From Bacteroidales bacterium (GTDB taxonomy: Bacteria > Bacteroidota > Bacteroidia > Bacteroidales > JAIPAP01): a stretch of DNA of 39,335 nt. Of the stretch, positions 1 through 8,159 are shown one piece after another. The DNA lies in the NCBI GenBank assembly GCA_021740045.1, contig JAIPAP010000030.1, positions 1 through 39,335 of the forward strand. Reading direction: 5' to 3'. A model generated the notes under the pieces. That model was not told where the DNA came from and made no database searches. It saw nothing but the letters and a program-made list of their open reading frames with translations. A program made the translations under genes and the position numbers. Within the stretch, counting starts at the first letter, position 1. Each line of letters begins with the position of its first letter.

Positions 1-23
1 GGACTACCATATTCCGGAGATCC

Positions 24-191
24 CTAAAACAACCCCTCCACCACCTCATCATCCGCAATGTTCGGTATGGTAACTTTTAGGCGGGGTTCGGCTTCCATAG
101 CCCGGTTAATGGCAAAGATGGCGCCATCGTTGCGGGCCCAGCTGCGGCGGGCAATGCCGTTGTTGACATCCCACATTTTTTTATAGTCCAC
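24..191 (-). pseudogene. unidentified C-terminal gene remnant
   Basis: A minus-strand frame runs from a stop at 24-26 back to an in-frame TAA just upstream of 191. The possible starts are GTG at 191 and ATG at 176, giving about 50-55 residues. The peptide contains MWDVNNGIARRSWARNDGAI and ends IADDEVVEGLF. It is GC-rich and protein-like, unlike the AT-rich DNA that follows at 192-677. It looks like the tail of a larger protein whose 5' part has been lost, but I cannot name the family. It could instead be a genuine short gene. I infer a remnant because there is no recognisable start context and the coding-like composition ends abruptly. Confidence 0.35.
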
Positions 192-677
192 TTGGATTTA
201 TACAAACTTATGATTAATTTAGCCATAAATTACTTGTTTAAGACTGTCTCCGCTTATCCCACGCTATTTGACGAATGTTGGATGCTCAGAAGACAGAAAT
301 AATTTAACAGTATTTTAAACACCACTATAGCGGATATAAAATACTGCTAACATAAATAAAACATCATGTATCAAGCCTGCCATTACCGCTTGTTTTATTT
401 CCTTGATCCAAAGGAGTTGAAGGATTATTCGCGCTTTTTTGTCACTAGTTTTGTCACTACCCTGAATTTTTTTCAAAAAAACGGTCACATTTTTCAGTTT
501 TTGAAACTACAATATAGGAGCAAATTATTTTTAATAACATGGAAGGCGCTTATATATGAACCCAAAATTTAAATTAAAAGTAAAAGGAGGTATTGCTTAT
601 GCTTGTGAAAATATAATTCCAGTTAGCTCGAAGAGCATATTATGGTCTGAAACATTTGTTTATCAAATATTTTTATT
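192..677. other. AT-rich gene-poor stretch
   Basis: These 486 bases contain no convincing gene. A 68-codon plus-strand frame at 366-572 has no recognisable motif and a Phe/Leu/Lys-rich composition typical of translated AT-rich DNA. A short direct repeat (ttttgtcacta, ttttgtcacta) lies near 437-461. A strong Shine-Dalgarno-like sequence at 584-590 precedes only a five-codon frame, listed separately. Confidence 0.5.
584..616 (+). other. strong Shine-Dalgarno with five-codon ORF
   Basis: The sequence aaggagg (584-590) lies eight bases before an ATG at 599. That frame encodes only MLVKI before TAA at 614-616. The next real gene starts 61 bases later. Strong SD sites are uncommon in this window, so this may be a leader peptide for the downstream gene or the surviving start of a decayed gene. 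Function is not established. Confidence 0.25.
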
Positions 678-1535
678 ATGAAAAAAATTAAGTTACTAAT
701 AATAGGATTAAGCATATTCACAATATTCATTAATGCTAATATCAATGGTCAACCATACGAGCCGGTATTAAAGAGTGATTCTACTTCCTGGGATATTGGA
801 CATCAAGAGTTATATGGAATACAAATGCATGATTTATACACTGTTGATTCGTTTAGCGGAGAATACCAATTGATGAAAGAAGTTTTATTTGAAGACACCC
901 TTAATGGAGGATGGTTACATGAAATAACCGGTACCGGTGAGTTATGGTACAAATCGCCCGATGGCCAAGAGGAAAGGCTACTCATGCGTATGGATTTGGA
1001 AATTGGTGATGAATTTGAATTACAACCTGGTATGACTAGCACTGTAGAGGATATTTATTACACCAATGAACGAAAACATATTCAATTTGAAATCAATTCC
1101 AACAGATGGAATGAAAAGCTAACATTTATTGAAGGTGTTTTTCCGAATGTATTTTCTTTTAGCTCTTCAGGTGATTTTGATTGGTATTATTGCACTTGTA
1201 AGTATAATGATGGTAATCTTGTATATGTTAATAACAATCCGGCATTTGACGGATGTGAACCTGATCCAACCGGCTTGACACAAGTTAAATATAAAGACTC
1301 GGACTTTTGCCGAGTATCAGATGGAAACATTTTAATAATTGATCCGGGAGCTATTATTGGTAATATTTCTGTTCTGTCCATAGTTGATTTACATGGAAGG
1401 GTATTAGTACATAAAAACCTACGTATGTTAGCTGATTACACGCTTCATTTAAACCACCTTTCTAATGGGTTATACATAGTTAAGTTAACTCAGAACAATC
1501 AAACTTTATCAAAAAAGATACTTATTAACCATTAA
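678..1535 (+). CDS. T9SS sorting-domain secreted protein
   Basis: The 285-residue protein starts with a clear Sec signal peptide (basic MKKIK, a hydrophobic stretch to about residue 22, then NGQPYEP). The C-terminal 70 residues or so form a type A T9SS sorting domain: a beta-rich segment with IVDLHGRVL, then LSNGLYIVKLTQNNQTLSKKILINH. The usual YPNP entry motif is absent; IIDPGAIIGNISV occupies its place. The passenger (about 25-210) is Trp- and acid-rich with no recognised catalytic motif. The protein should be exported through the Sec and type IX systems and attached to or released from the cell surface. It is the first of four same-strand T9SS cargo genes and is followed after 10 bases by a related gene. 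The specific function is unknown. Confidence 0.8.
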   Translation: MKKIKLLIIGLSIFTIFINANINGQPYEPVLKSDSTSWDIGHQELYGIQMHDLYTVDSFSGEYQLMKEVLFEDTLNGGWLHEITGTGELWYKSPDGQEERLLMRMDLEIGDEFELQPGMTSTVEDIYYTNERKHIQFEINSNRWNEKLTFIEGVFPNVFSFSSSGDFDWYYCTCKYNDGNLVYVNNNPAFDGCEPDPTGLTQVKYKDSDFCRVSDGNILIIDPGAIIGNISVLSIVDLHGRVLVHKNLRMLADYTLHLNHLSNGLYIVKLTQNNQTLSKKILINH

Positions 1536-1545
1536 AAACATAATT

Positions 1546-2505
1546 ATGAAACAATCATTTTTTCTTCTAACCATAATTTTGCTTCTCATTCAATCTAACG
1601 TATGGACACAGCAGTATTTACCATTACCCGATTCCAATGCCGCCTGGGTTGTTGAAGAAAGCGCGAACATGGAAACATTTTTTCATAAATATACGTATGA
1701 TGATGAAAACAAGGATACACTGATCAACAGGGAAAATTATCAAAAAGTATATTTAACATATGATGATGTCAATTATATCTATTCAGGTGCAATCCGCAAT
1801 ACAAGCAATGGTATAATACATTATGTTCCGCCCTTTGATAGCGTGGAACGTTTAATGTACGACTTTACGAAAGAAAGCGGCGACACCATATTCAATGCAT
1901 CATTCTGCTATTGGGAGGATTACATAGGCAGCTTTGATATGGTTGTTGACACGGTTGTGTATATTCAATCTGGGCCTTATACCCTTAAGGCATTACTGCT
2001 TTCTTGTATAGAACCTTATCCCCCGTATTACAATGGCAACGGTATGGCATGGGTAGAAGGTATCGGCAGCCTGAACGGGGGATTATTGCATACCCATTAT
2101 TGCGGACTGAATCTTATTAACCTTAAGTGTATGAATGCAAACGATACTATTTGGTATTCTCCAGCCTTTAATTCGGGTTGTTTCTTTTCCTATAGTAGCA
2201 TCGAACTAACGTATGAATCAGGAACATGTGATCTTCCTGTCGGGATGGAAGAAAACTTATCAACAGCAGACTTAGCAATCTACCCCAATCCCGTAAAGGA
2301 TTTTATCAAGATATCCAATATTCCGAAAGTAGATTTTATAATTAGGATTGTGAATCCCCTCGGAGAAACTGTATTTAATGAATCGTATGCTGATGATGGT
2401 CAAGACCAAATCATGATTAATTGTAGCTTAGAGCCGGGACTGTATATTATTCGCATAGAATCACAAGAAAATAAATTGTTGACTAAAAAAATAATTGTAA
2501 ATTAA
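1546..2505 (+). CDS. T9SS sorting-domain secreted protein
   Basis: This 319-residue protein has a signal peptide (MKQSFFLLTIILLLIQSNVWTQ) and a typical C-terminal sorting domain: LAIYPNPVKDFIKI, then IVNPLGETVFNE, then EPGLYIIRIESQENKLLTKKIIVN. The passenger contains GDTIFNASF and WVEGIGSLNGGLLH. Together with a late Cys-containing segment, these mark a family of Bacteroidetes surface proteins also represented here by the gene at 18113-19036 (WIEGLGSVHGPLF). It starts 10 bases after the preceding cargo gene, so the two are probably cotranscribed. No enzyme motif is visible. Export and anchoring are well supported; the biological role is not. Confidence 0.85.
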   Translation: MKQSFFLLTIILLLIQSNVWTQQYLPLPDSNAAWVVEESANMETFFHKYTYDDENKDTLINRENYQKVYLTYDDVNYIYSGAIRNTSNGIIHYVPPFDSVERLMYDFTKESGDTIFNASFCYWEDYIGSFDMVVDTVVYIQSGPYTLKALLLSCIEPYPPYYNGNGMAWVEGIGSLNGGLLHTHYCGLNLINLKCMNANDTIWYSPAFNSGCFFSYSSIELTYESGTCDLPVGMEENLSTADLAIYPNPVKDFIKISNIPKVDFIIRIVNPLGETVFNESYADDGQDQIMINCSLEPGLYIIRIESQENKLLTKKIIVN

Positions 2506-2568
2506 CACCTAAAAGCAATTAACTGCTATCGATACCATATGATTAATGTAAACCCCAAAAGACTGAAT

Positions 2569-3150
2569 ATGAAAATTTTTTTAATGCTGCTAATATTAAT
2601 TTGCATAGGCTTGGTAGGAGGCACTTTTGCTCAAACCAAGCCTGATGGAAGTACCCTCCCTAACGATTATTCACTTAATAAGCGAGTTGATATCCAAACC
2701 AATGATACTTTAGAGGAGGGCATCGAACTTCAAAACCATGCCTATCCAATTAAGGTAGAAGAACGTTATGATAAATCCGGTTCCCGCTATTTAGAATATA
2801 CGTTCGCCGGTATTAACAACAGTGCCTTTGCTGTTACACCGTCTTATATTGAGGGTGATGTGAGAATACAGTTTGATAGCAATACAACTTTTGAGCCGGG
2901 GAGGCAATTATATATAGGATACTATCCTACCCTCCATTATTTTACGGCATTTTATTACCTGGAAAATACAATAGGTCAAAATAGCATAGAAGTGTATGAC
3001 ATGAGCGGAACCCGTATCAAGAGGCGTACCCTATCGGATAAGCGGAATGAATTGGTATTCGATACCGGGAACTGGAAGGCCGGCATGTATGTGATCAAGC
3101 TTACTTCGGGTAACAAGGTGATCGATTCCCGAAAGCTAAGTATACAATAA
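2569..3150 (+). CDS. small T9SS sorting-domain secreted protein
   Basis: The reading frame is open from an ATG at 2539, but the signal peptide begins at the ATG at 2569 (MKIFLMLLILICIGLVGGTFAQ), so I place the start there. The mature protein is only about 170 residues. The C-terminal part (SIEVYDMSGTRIKRR, then WKAGMYVIKLTSGNKVIDSR) is a T9SS sorting domain that lacks YPNP. The passenger has no recognised fold and includes YIEGDVRIQFDS and QLYIGYYPTLHYF. The last 150 bases or so are visibly richer in GC than the rest of the gene. It follows the previous cargo gene by 63 bases and is followed by a probable promoter for the next gene. Confidence 0.75.
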   Translation: MKIFLMLLILICIGLVGGTFAQTKPDGSTLPNDYSLNKRVDIQTNDTLEEGIELQNHAYPIKVEERYDKSGSRYLEYTFAGINNSAFAVTPSYIEGDVRIQFDSNTTFEPGRQLYIGYYPTLHYFTAFYYLENTIGQNSIEVYDMSGTRIKRRTLSDKRNELVFDTGNWKAGMYVIKLTSGNKVIDSRKLSIQ

Positions 3151-3156
3151 ATCAGG

Positions 3157-3188
3157 CTTGTATTAATGAATCGTATTTGGTAATTTTG
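3157..3188 (+). promoter_or_regulatory. putative Bacteroidetes promoter
   Basis: A -7-like element TAATTTTG (3181-3188) fits the Bacteroidetes consensus TAnnTTTG. It lies 20 bases after CTTG (3157-3160), a one-mismatch form of the -33 TTTG box. Transcription would start near 3195 and read into the gene at 3273, with the hairpin at 3208-3256 in the 5' UTR. No experimental support is available. Confidence 0.5.
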
Positions 3189-3207
3189 ATGTAATTAATT
3201 TAAAAAC

Positions 3208-3256
3208 CTTCTTCTGTTTCCCCTTTACCACTTCTGGGAAGGGGGAATAGAAGAAG
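3208..3256 (+). other. 5' UTR hairpin before T9SS gene
   Basis: The arms cttcttctgtttcccc (3208-3223) and ggggaatagaagaag (3242-3256) pair almost completely, forming a long stem between the putative promoter and the ATG at 3273. There is no T-run after it on the plus strand, so a simple intrinsic terminator is unlikely. An mRNA-stability or translational element is possible. Confidence 0.4.
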
Positions 3257-3272
3257 AATAAATTCAAGAAAT

Positions 3273-4901
3273 ATGAGATTACGCACGTTAATAATGATTG
3301 TTTTGCTGGGCATTGGCCACCTGCTTCCCGCCCAGGAAAAAGACTCCATATGGGAACAGGTTTATCATGAAGGATGGTACGTTACCCCTCTGGATCTAAC
3401 CGAATGTTATGATAAAGGCTATATGGTTTCAGGTAGAATAGCCCCTTACAATTACCAGCCTTATTGGACATGGTTGATTAAAACCGATGTAAACGGTGAA
3501 TTGCTGTGGGAAAAGAAAATTGGAGATGGGCAGGATAAGTACGGATGTACTTCAATAAAACAGCTGGATGATGGAGGATATATATTATTTGGCGGTACTA
3601 CCTATGTGGAAAAAACCAATCATGATCCTTTTGTAATAAAGCTTAATGCCTGCTGGGAAAAGGAATGGTGTCGCATTTACCATGTTCAGGATCAATTTGA
3701 TGCTACTAGAGATATTTTTCCTATGAAAGACGGGGGCTATCTAGCCTATGCTCCGTTATACGGGGATAATATTCCTGAAGATCGAATTGTCATGTTAAAA
3801 CTTGATTCACTGGGAGAATTGGAATGGACAAAAGTGTATTATGACAGCATCCCACGTACTTTTAACGAAACTGGGGTGCGCGGTATTAAATCAAAAATTA
3901 ATGATTCATATATTTTTACGGGATGGACCGGTTATGAAGATAAACCAGGTTCCAATTTGTATTGGAATAAACCATTTTGGTTTTCCATAGATAAAAAGGG
4001 AAACGAAGAATGGTATGAGATCCTATTTAAAAGTGATTCAGTTACTTGCGAGGCAGATCAATCAATTGAGGATCAGTATGGGAATATCTACGGTATAGGG
4101 AATAGGCAATTTAAGGGTCACGCTGAATATACACAGGCCATGTTCAAACTTAATAAAAAAGGAGAATATCAATATTATAAATCTATTTTCGATACAACTC
4201 CGCAAGGTTATGCACATTCAATTAACCTTTTAACAGATACAACACTAATCATAGGTGGGGCATGGTCCAATACTGATGGTAGTACCCATGGCGGTGTTAT
4301 CAGAACCGATACAATGGGGAATGTATTGAATTATGAAATTTTAAGCGATTGGAATAGCCCGGGCCAAATTATCAGGACTTTTGATGGTAAGGCTTTAGCG
4401 GCTTCCTCAATTTCAATGAATAATAAGGAAAACAAGGGAATTTACCTTCATAAATTCAACGCCCACCTGGAATATGATTCGGTGTACACCCAGCCTTTCG
4501 AATACGATTACCTGTGCGATGAACCCATCCCCTCGGATACCATGGATTTGTGCGATTGTATTATTACAGATGTTGAGGAGATAAAACCGGGGAAAACCCA
4601 ACAGAAACTAAAGCTATACCCCAACCCGGCACAGGATGAACTTAATATCACCCTTCCCGAAAGCATCACCGGGCAATACAAAATGGGCAGCATGAATGCC
4701 CGCCATACCGATTATCGCTATAAAGACAAGGCGGTCATCAAGATCTATGACATCCACGGCCATACCGTGAAGCAAGCCAAAACCGTAAGCGGGCAGGAAG
4801 AAATGCACCTTAACATCTCCGCTTTAAGCGCCGGCATCTATATGGTAGCCCTGGAGGTGGATGATAAATATATGGCCAGGGGTAAGTTTGTGAAGAAATA
4901 A
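3273..4901 (+). CDS. beta-propeller-like T9SS secreted protein
   Basis: The 542-residue protein has a signal peptide (MRLRTLIMIVLLGIGHLLPAQ). The passenger contains repeated blade-like units of the type DDGGYILFGGT...FVIKLNACWEKEW, WLIKTDVNGELLWEK and VMLKLDSLGELEWTK. This pattern is common in Bacteroidetes secreted proteins predicted to form beta-propellers. The C-terminus is a T9SS sorting domain (LKLYPNPAQDELNITL, then IKIYDIHGHTVKQ, then LSAGIYMVALEV, ending GKFVKK). An unusual polar insertion of about 18 residues (near YKMGSMNARHTDYRYKDK) sits inside the sorting domain. The DNA for the sorting domain is markedly more GC-rich than the passenger. Likely a surface or secreted binding or structural protein; ligand unknown. 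Confidence 0.85.
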   Translation: MRLRTLIMIVLLGIGHLLPAQEKDSIWEQVYHEGWYVTPLDLTECYDKGYMVSGRIAPYNYQPYWTWLIKTDVNGELLWEKKIGDGQDKYGCTSIKQLDDGGYILFGGTTYVEKTNHDPFVIKLNACWEKEWCRIYHVQDQFDATRDIFPMKDGGYLAYAPLYGDNIPEDRIVMLKLDSLGELEWTKVYYDSIPRTFNETGVRGIKSKINDSYIFTGWTGYEDKPGSNLYWNKPFWFSIDKKGNEEWYEILFKSDSVTCEADQSIEDQYGNIYGIGNRQFKGHAEYTQAMFKLNKKGEYQYYKSIFDTTPQGYAHSINLLTDTTLIIGGAWSNTDGSTHGGVIRTDTMGNVLNYEILSDWNSPGQIIRTFDGKALAASSISMNNKENKGIYLHKFNAHLEYDSVYTQPFEYDYLCDEPIPSDTMDLCDCIITDVEEIKPGKTQQKLKLYPNPAQDELNITLPESITGQYKMGSMNARHTDYRYKDKAVIKIYDIHGHTVKQAKTVSGQEEMHLNISALSAGIYMVALEVDDKYMARGKFVKK

Positions 4902-4918
4902 ATCAATAAGTGATGAAG

Positions 4919-5033
4919 GGTTTCCAACCCCTTCGGGGATTTGAAACCCATGCGTTGCAATAATGGGTTTCTGTGGAGCGAGGTTTCAAATCCCTGAATC
5001 TGTGCCTTTAGGCCAGGTGAAGGGTTGGAAACC
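4919..5033. repeat. long interrupted inverted repeat
   Basis: The left arm (4919-4948: ggtttccaacccc, then ggggatttgaaacc) is complementary to the right arm in two blocks, 4982-4994 (ggtttcaaatccc) and 5019-5033 (gaagggttggaaacc). The right arm is split by 24 extra bases (4995-5018) that contain an imperfect palindrome around gcctttaggc. It resembles a non-coding interspersed hairpin element. The stretch 4902-5401 as a whole carries no gene, only this and the smaller repeats listed next. Confidence 0.7.
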
Positions 5034-5056
5034 TTAAGCCCCGCTAAGTGTCGAGC

Positions 5057-5127
5057 TGGCGTGGATTTGTATTCCATGCCATAAACCCGTGAGCAGATTA
5101 TAAATTGATCGGATTACAAATCCGCTC
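5057..5127. repeat. degenerate REP-like pair
   Basis: The sequence gtggatttgtattccatgcc (5061-5080) is a diverged copy of the gcggatttgtaatccgtgcc element found intact at 12271-12290 and 12409-12426. The partner ggattacaaatccgctc (5111-5127) is the inverted unit. Its left flank gagc (5091-5094) is separated from ggatt by 16 extra bases, so the palindrome gagcggatt...aatccgctc is interrupted. Confidence 0.6.
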
Positions 5128-5199
5128 AAGCAAGATGGCGGCTATCCAACAGGAATAAACGTTTATAGCGCTTTGCGGAAATTCGCGGGTAATTCGCGT

Positions 5200-5217
5200 A
5201 TCCGATAGTTATCGGAT
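5200..5217. repeat. short palindrome ATCCGATA-GT-TATCGGAT
   Basis: Perfect 8-bp arms with a two-base centre. Related palindromes (CCGAT/ATCGG core) occur at 19104-19115 and 39251-39270, all intergenic. Confidence 0.65.
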
Positions 5218-5344
5218 TAGCGGACTACACCAGAGCTTATCGCTAAAGGGATGGTTGGCGCGCGTTTAAAGCGAATTGCACAAAAGATAAGTAAATGCAC
5301 TAACCCATCGGTTGGCAGCGGCTTAACGCGTGCCCGGTATATTT

Positions 5345-5367
5345 TCTCGTTTGTAACGAGATTTTTT
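5345..5367 (+). terminator. hairpin with T-run
   Basis: A 7-bp stem (tctcgtt / aacgaga, 5345-5351 and 5355-5361) with a three-base loop is followed by six T residues (5362-5367), the form of an intrinsic terminator on the plus strand. It is 440 bases from the nearest plus-strand gene, so it may instead be another repeat hairpin. The converging minus-strand hemG gene would not get a T-run from it. Confidence 0.4.
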
Positions 5368-5401
5368 AATCCAAAATTAAAAATTTCCTATGCCTTGGGC
5401 T

Positions 5402-6784
5402 TTAGGCTAATTTGCTAATCTCCTGCGCCACCTCATACCCCTGCTTTATCCGGTCGGCCATGCCGATGCCGTCGCGCAGGTTGCCGGCAATGATAAGGCC
5501 GGGATATTGCTGTTGTGTTTTTTTTACTGCTTCCAATCGTTCCAGGCTACCGGCGCCGTATTGCGGAATGGCATATTCATACCGGAAAATACGGAGAATA
5601 TCGGGATTGAAACTGTCGAGTTTAAGCATCTCTTTAACTTCTTTTTCAACAATTTGGGTTAGCTCTTCATCCGTGAGCTTTGCCATATCAGGTTTACGAT
5701 AGCCACCGGTAAAAACGGAGATCATAGCGCCACCTTCGGGAGCCCGGTTTTTAAGAAAAGAAGAAAGAAACAAAGCCCCCAGGATTTGCCGGTTCTCTTT
5801 GGAAGGTACCAAACCACCAAAGGCATTCAGTTCCATACCTCCCCAATTTTTAAATCCCAGTGACATCTCTGCAACACGGGCATATTTCAGGTTGTTAATC
5901 GCATGGATCAATTCCTTGGAAACAAATGGTAAAATCCCGGGGATCTCATAAGAGCCGGTAGCTGATACAACCTGCCTGCTTTTTAAATGAATTTTTTCTT
6001 TTTGTTTATTTCTATAGCTTACCTCATACCCATCTTCCGATGGATTTACGGTAACATCACCGGCATTCAGGATAATGTTTTCCTCACCAATGGCATCAAC
6101 AAGAGCATGTATAAGATTTTCCAATCCGCCTTTGACGGAAAACACATCACGGGTGGCTTTTTGTTCCCGTTCATCTTTAGGTTCTTTTCTTTTCTTAATG
6201 GCGCCACCAATGAAACTCCCGTAGTTCTGCTCAAGATTATACAGTTTGGGAAGCGCATATTTTGGGATCAGGTAATCAGGATCCCCGGCGTAGATTCCTA
6301 GAATAAAGGGATCAACGGCATAATCGAGAAAGCTTTGCCCCATCCTGCGTTTTACCATTCCCGATAAGGGCTCATGGGGATTATCGCCGGGTTTGCGGAA
6401 GGGCTCACCCAAAAGCTTTATTTTATCGGAAAAAGAAAACAGTGGTGTGGTAACGCCCTCAATCAGGCCTGAAGGTAAGGCATGCCATTGACCATCTTTC
6501 CAGATCAATCTTCTTTTAGCTTCTTCATCGGCAATTTCCAGTTCGCATGCATCGCCCAGCGCTTCAAATAATTCTTTTACTTCGGGATGTGATAATACGG
6601 CTGTGTTAGGGCCGGCTTCATAGGTAAAACCTTCTTCCTTAAAAGTTTGAATAACTCCCCCCGGACGATTGCTTTTTTCAATAATCCTGAAGTTGATACC
6701 GGCTTTTTTAAGGTAAAATCCGATGACCAGCCCCGTTAAGCCCCCTCCGATTACTATTGCCTGATAGTTATCATTTGCTTCCAT
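5402..6784 (-). CDS. hemG: protoporphyrinogen oxidase
   Basis: FAD-dependent oxygen-type protoporphyrinogen oxidase (HemY/PPOX family, often called hemG in Bacteroidetes), oxidising protoporphyrinogen IX to protoporphyrin IX before iron insertion. The FAD-binding GGGLTG is at residues 13-18 and EKSNRPGG follows near 36-43. The C-terminal FAD-contact region reads GLIIAGNLRDGIGMADRIKQGYEVA. Length (460 residues) is normal. I chose the ATG at 6784, one base after the hemN stop. An in-frame ATG at 6814 would overlap hemN and add ten polar residues before the beta-alpha-beta fold. It is last in a minus-strand operon after hemN, whose product is its substrate. A coproporphyrinogen-oxidising role cannot be excluded by sequence alone. 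Confidence 0.9.
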   Translation of the reverse strand: MEANDNYQAIVIGGGLTGLVIGFYLKKAGINFRIIEKSNRPGGVIQTFKEEGFTYEAGPNTAVLSHPEVKELFEALGDACELEIADEEAKRRLIWKDGQWHALPSGLIEGVTTPLFSFSDKIKLLGEPFRKPGDNPHEPLSGMVKRRMGQSFLDYAVDPFILGIYAGDPDYLIPKYALPKLYNLEQNYGSFIGGAIKKRKEPKDEREQKATRDVFSVKGGLENLIHALVDAIGEENIILNAGDVTVNPSEDGYEVSYRNKQKEKIHLKSRQVVSATGSYEIPGILPFVSKELIHAINNLKYARVAEMSLGFKNWGGMELNAFGGLVPSKENRQILGALFLSSFLKNRAPEGGAMISVFTGGYRKPDMAKLTDEELTQIVEKEVKEMLKLDSFNPDILRIFRYEYAIPQYGAGSLERLEAVKKTQQQYPGLIIAGNLRDGIGMADRIKQGYEVAQEISKLA

Positions 6785-6785
6785 G

Positions 6786-8159
6786 TTAAATCGATTTGGA
6801 GAATTTTTGCTCATTGGCTTTGATAATGGGATCGAATGATGCCGCTATATTCCGTATTACAAAGCGTCCATTACCTTTTACGGTTAAACCATCATCATTC
6901 AGGGTGATCAAACCATCCGCTTCAAATTCCTGGAGTTGCTCCTGGTTTTGAGCTATTATAGCTTTTAAAGCAGTTATCTTCGCATTTAAACGTTCTGCAA
7001 TGGTTTCCCATGAAAGATACTGGTTACACATGATCTCATTGATCACTTCTCTAATAACAATCTGCTCTGGCTTGAGTTCATATCCTTTTTCCACTGCAAA
7101 TTCATCATTCGTCATTGCCGCTATGTATTTTTTTACATCCTTGGTATTTTGGATATAGGCCGAATACAACTGGCTTATGGATGAAGTTCCAAAAGCGTAA
7201 ACTTGCCCGGTGGTTTCACGTGTGCAGTAACCCTGGAAATTCCGGTGCAACATTTTGTTTTCCAAAGCTCTGCTCAGCTCGTCATCCGGTTTAGCATAAT
7301 GATCGAGGCCTATGGGAACATAGCCGGCTTTTGTCATGATCTCATAACCGGCCTCGAACATCTGGAGCTTGGCTTCGGCATCGGGAAGGCCATATTCCTC
7401 CAGTTTTCGCTGCGTTTTTTTAAACCAGGGAACATGCGCATAGGAAAAGGTTACCAGGCGATCGGGTTCCAGTTTTGCAGCCTGGGTGATGGTTTCCTTG
7501 AAACTTTCAACAGTTTGTAAGGGCAAGCCGTAAATAAAATCCAGGTTGATGCCGGCATTGCTGTTGTTCCGGATATAGGTCATCAAATCCTCCACATGAA
7601 TGGCCGGTTCACTGCGGTTTACCGCTTTCAACACATCCTGCCTGAAATCCTGTATGCCAAAACTAAAGCGATTGAATTTCAGGTTTATTAGCTCATCAAG
7701 GTAGTCCCAGGTAAGATAAGCCGGGCTGCATTCCATGGCAATTTCCGGTTCATCAATAAATTGGAATTCCTTATAAATCAGCTCCATAATGGATTTGATA
7801 ATCTCTATGGGAAGTGAATTGGGCGTACCACCTCCCCAATGAATTTGCGATACCTTCCGGTTTTTGTCCAGCAATTCACTCACCATCCTGATCTCTTTTT
7901 TCAAGGCTTCGGTATAATCGGTGATCAATTGATTATTACGGGTGATGGTGGTGTTGCATCCGCAATAAAAACAAAGCTTGGGGCAAAAAGGTATGTGTAT
8001 GTATAGTGAAATATTTTCAGGCTTTTTCTGGTTCGATTCTATCAGAATACGCCGGTAATCCTCACCGTTAATGTTTTCATGGAAGAAATTGGCCGGCGGA
8101 TAGCTGGTATAGCGGGGTACTGCCGTATTATATTTTTCCAGTATGTTCCGTTCTATCAT
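6786..8159 (-). CDS. hemN: oxygen-independent coproporphyrinogen III oxidase
   Basis: Radical SAM enzyme that decarboxylates two propionates of coproporphyrinogen III to give protoporphyrinogen IX. The cluster motif CPKLCFYCGC has C59, C63, C66 and the extra C68 typical of true HemN. HWGGGTPNSL near 107-116 is the SAM-binding glycine motif. The N-terminal YTSYPPANFF is the HemN family start, and the C-terminal domain has LTVKGNGRFVIRNIA. The length of 457 residues is standard, so this is HemN rather than the shorter HemW. Its start codon overlaps the MFS stop by one base (TAATG) and its stop is one base before hemG, so the genes are translationally coupled. Confidence 0.95.
   Translation of the reverse strand: MIERNILEKYNTAVPRYTSYPPANFFHENINGEDYRRILIESNQKKPENISLYIHIPFCPKLCFYCGCNTTITRNNQLITDYTEALKKEIRMVSELLDKNRKVSQIHWGGGTPNSLPIEIIKSIMELIYKEFQFIDEPEIAMECSPAYLTWDYLDELINLKFNRFSFGIQDFRQDVLKAVNRSEPAIHVEDLMTYIRNNSNAGINLDFIYGLPLQTVESFKETITQAAKLEPDRLVTFSYAHVPWFKKTQRKLEEYGLPDAEAKLQMFEAGYEIMTKAGYVPIGLDHYAKPDDELSRALENKMLHRNFQGYCTRETTGQVYAFGTSSISQLYSAYIQNTKDVKKYIAAMTNDEFAVEKGYELKPEQIVIREVINEIMCNQYLSWETIAERLNAKITALKAIIAQNQEQLQEFEADGLITLNDDGLTVKGNGRFVIRNIAASFDPIIKANEQKFSKSI

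Noticed and set aside
366-572. 68-codon plus-strand open frame
   Set aside because: No motif, no ribosome-binding site, composition of translated AT-rich DNA; likely chance.
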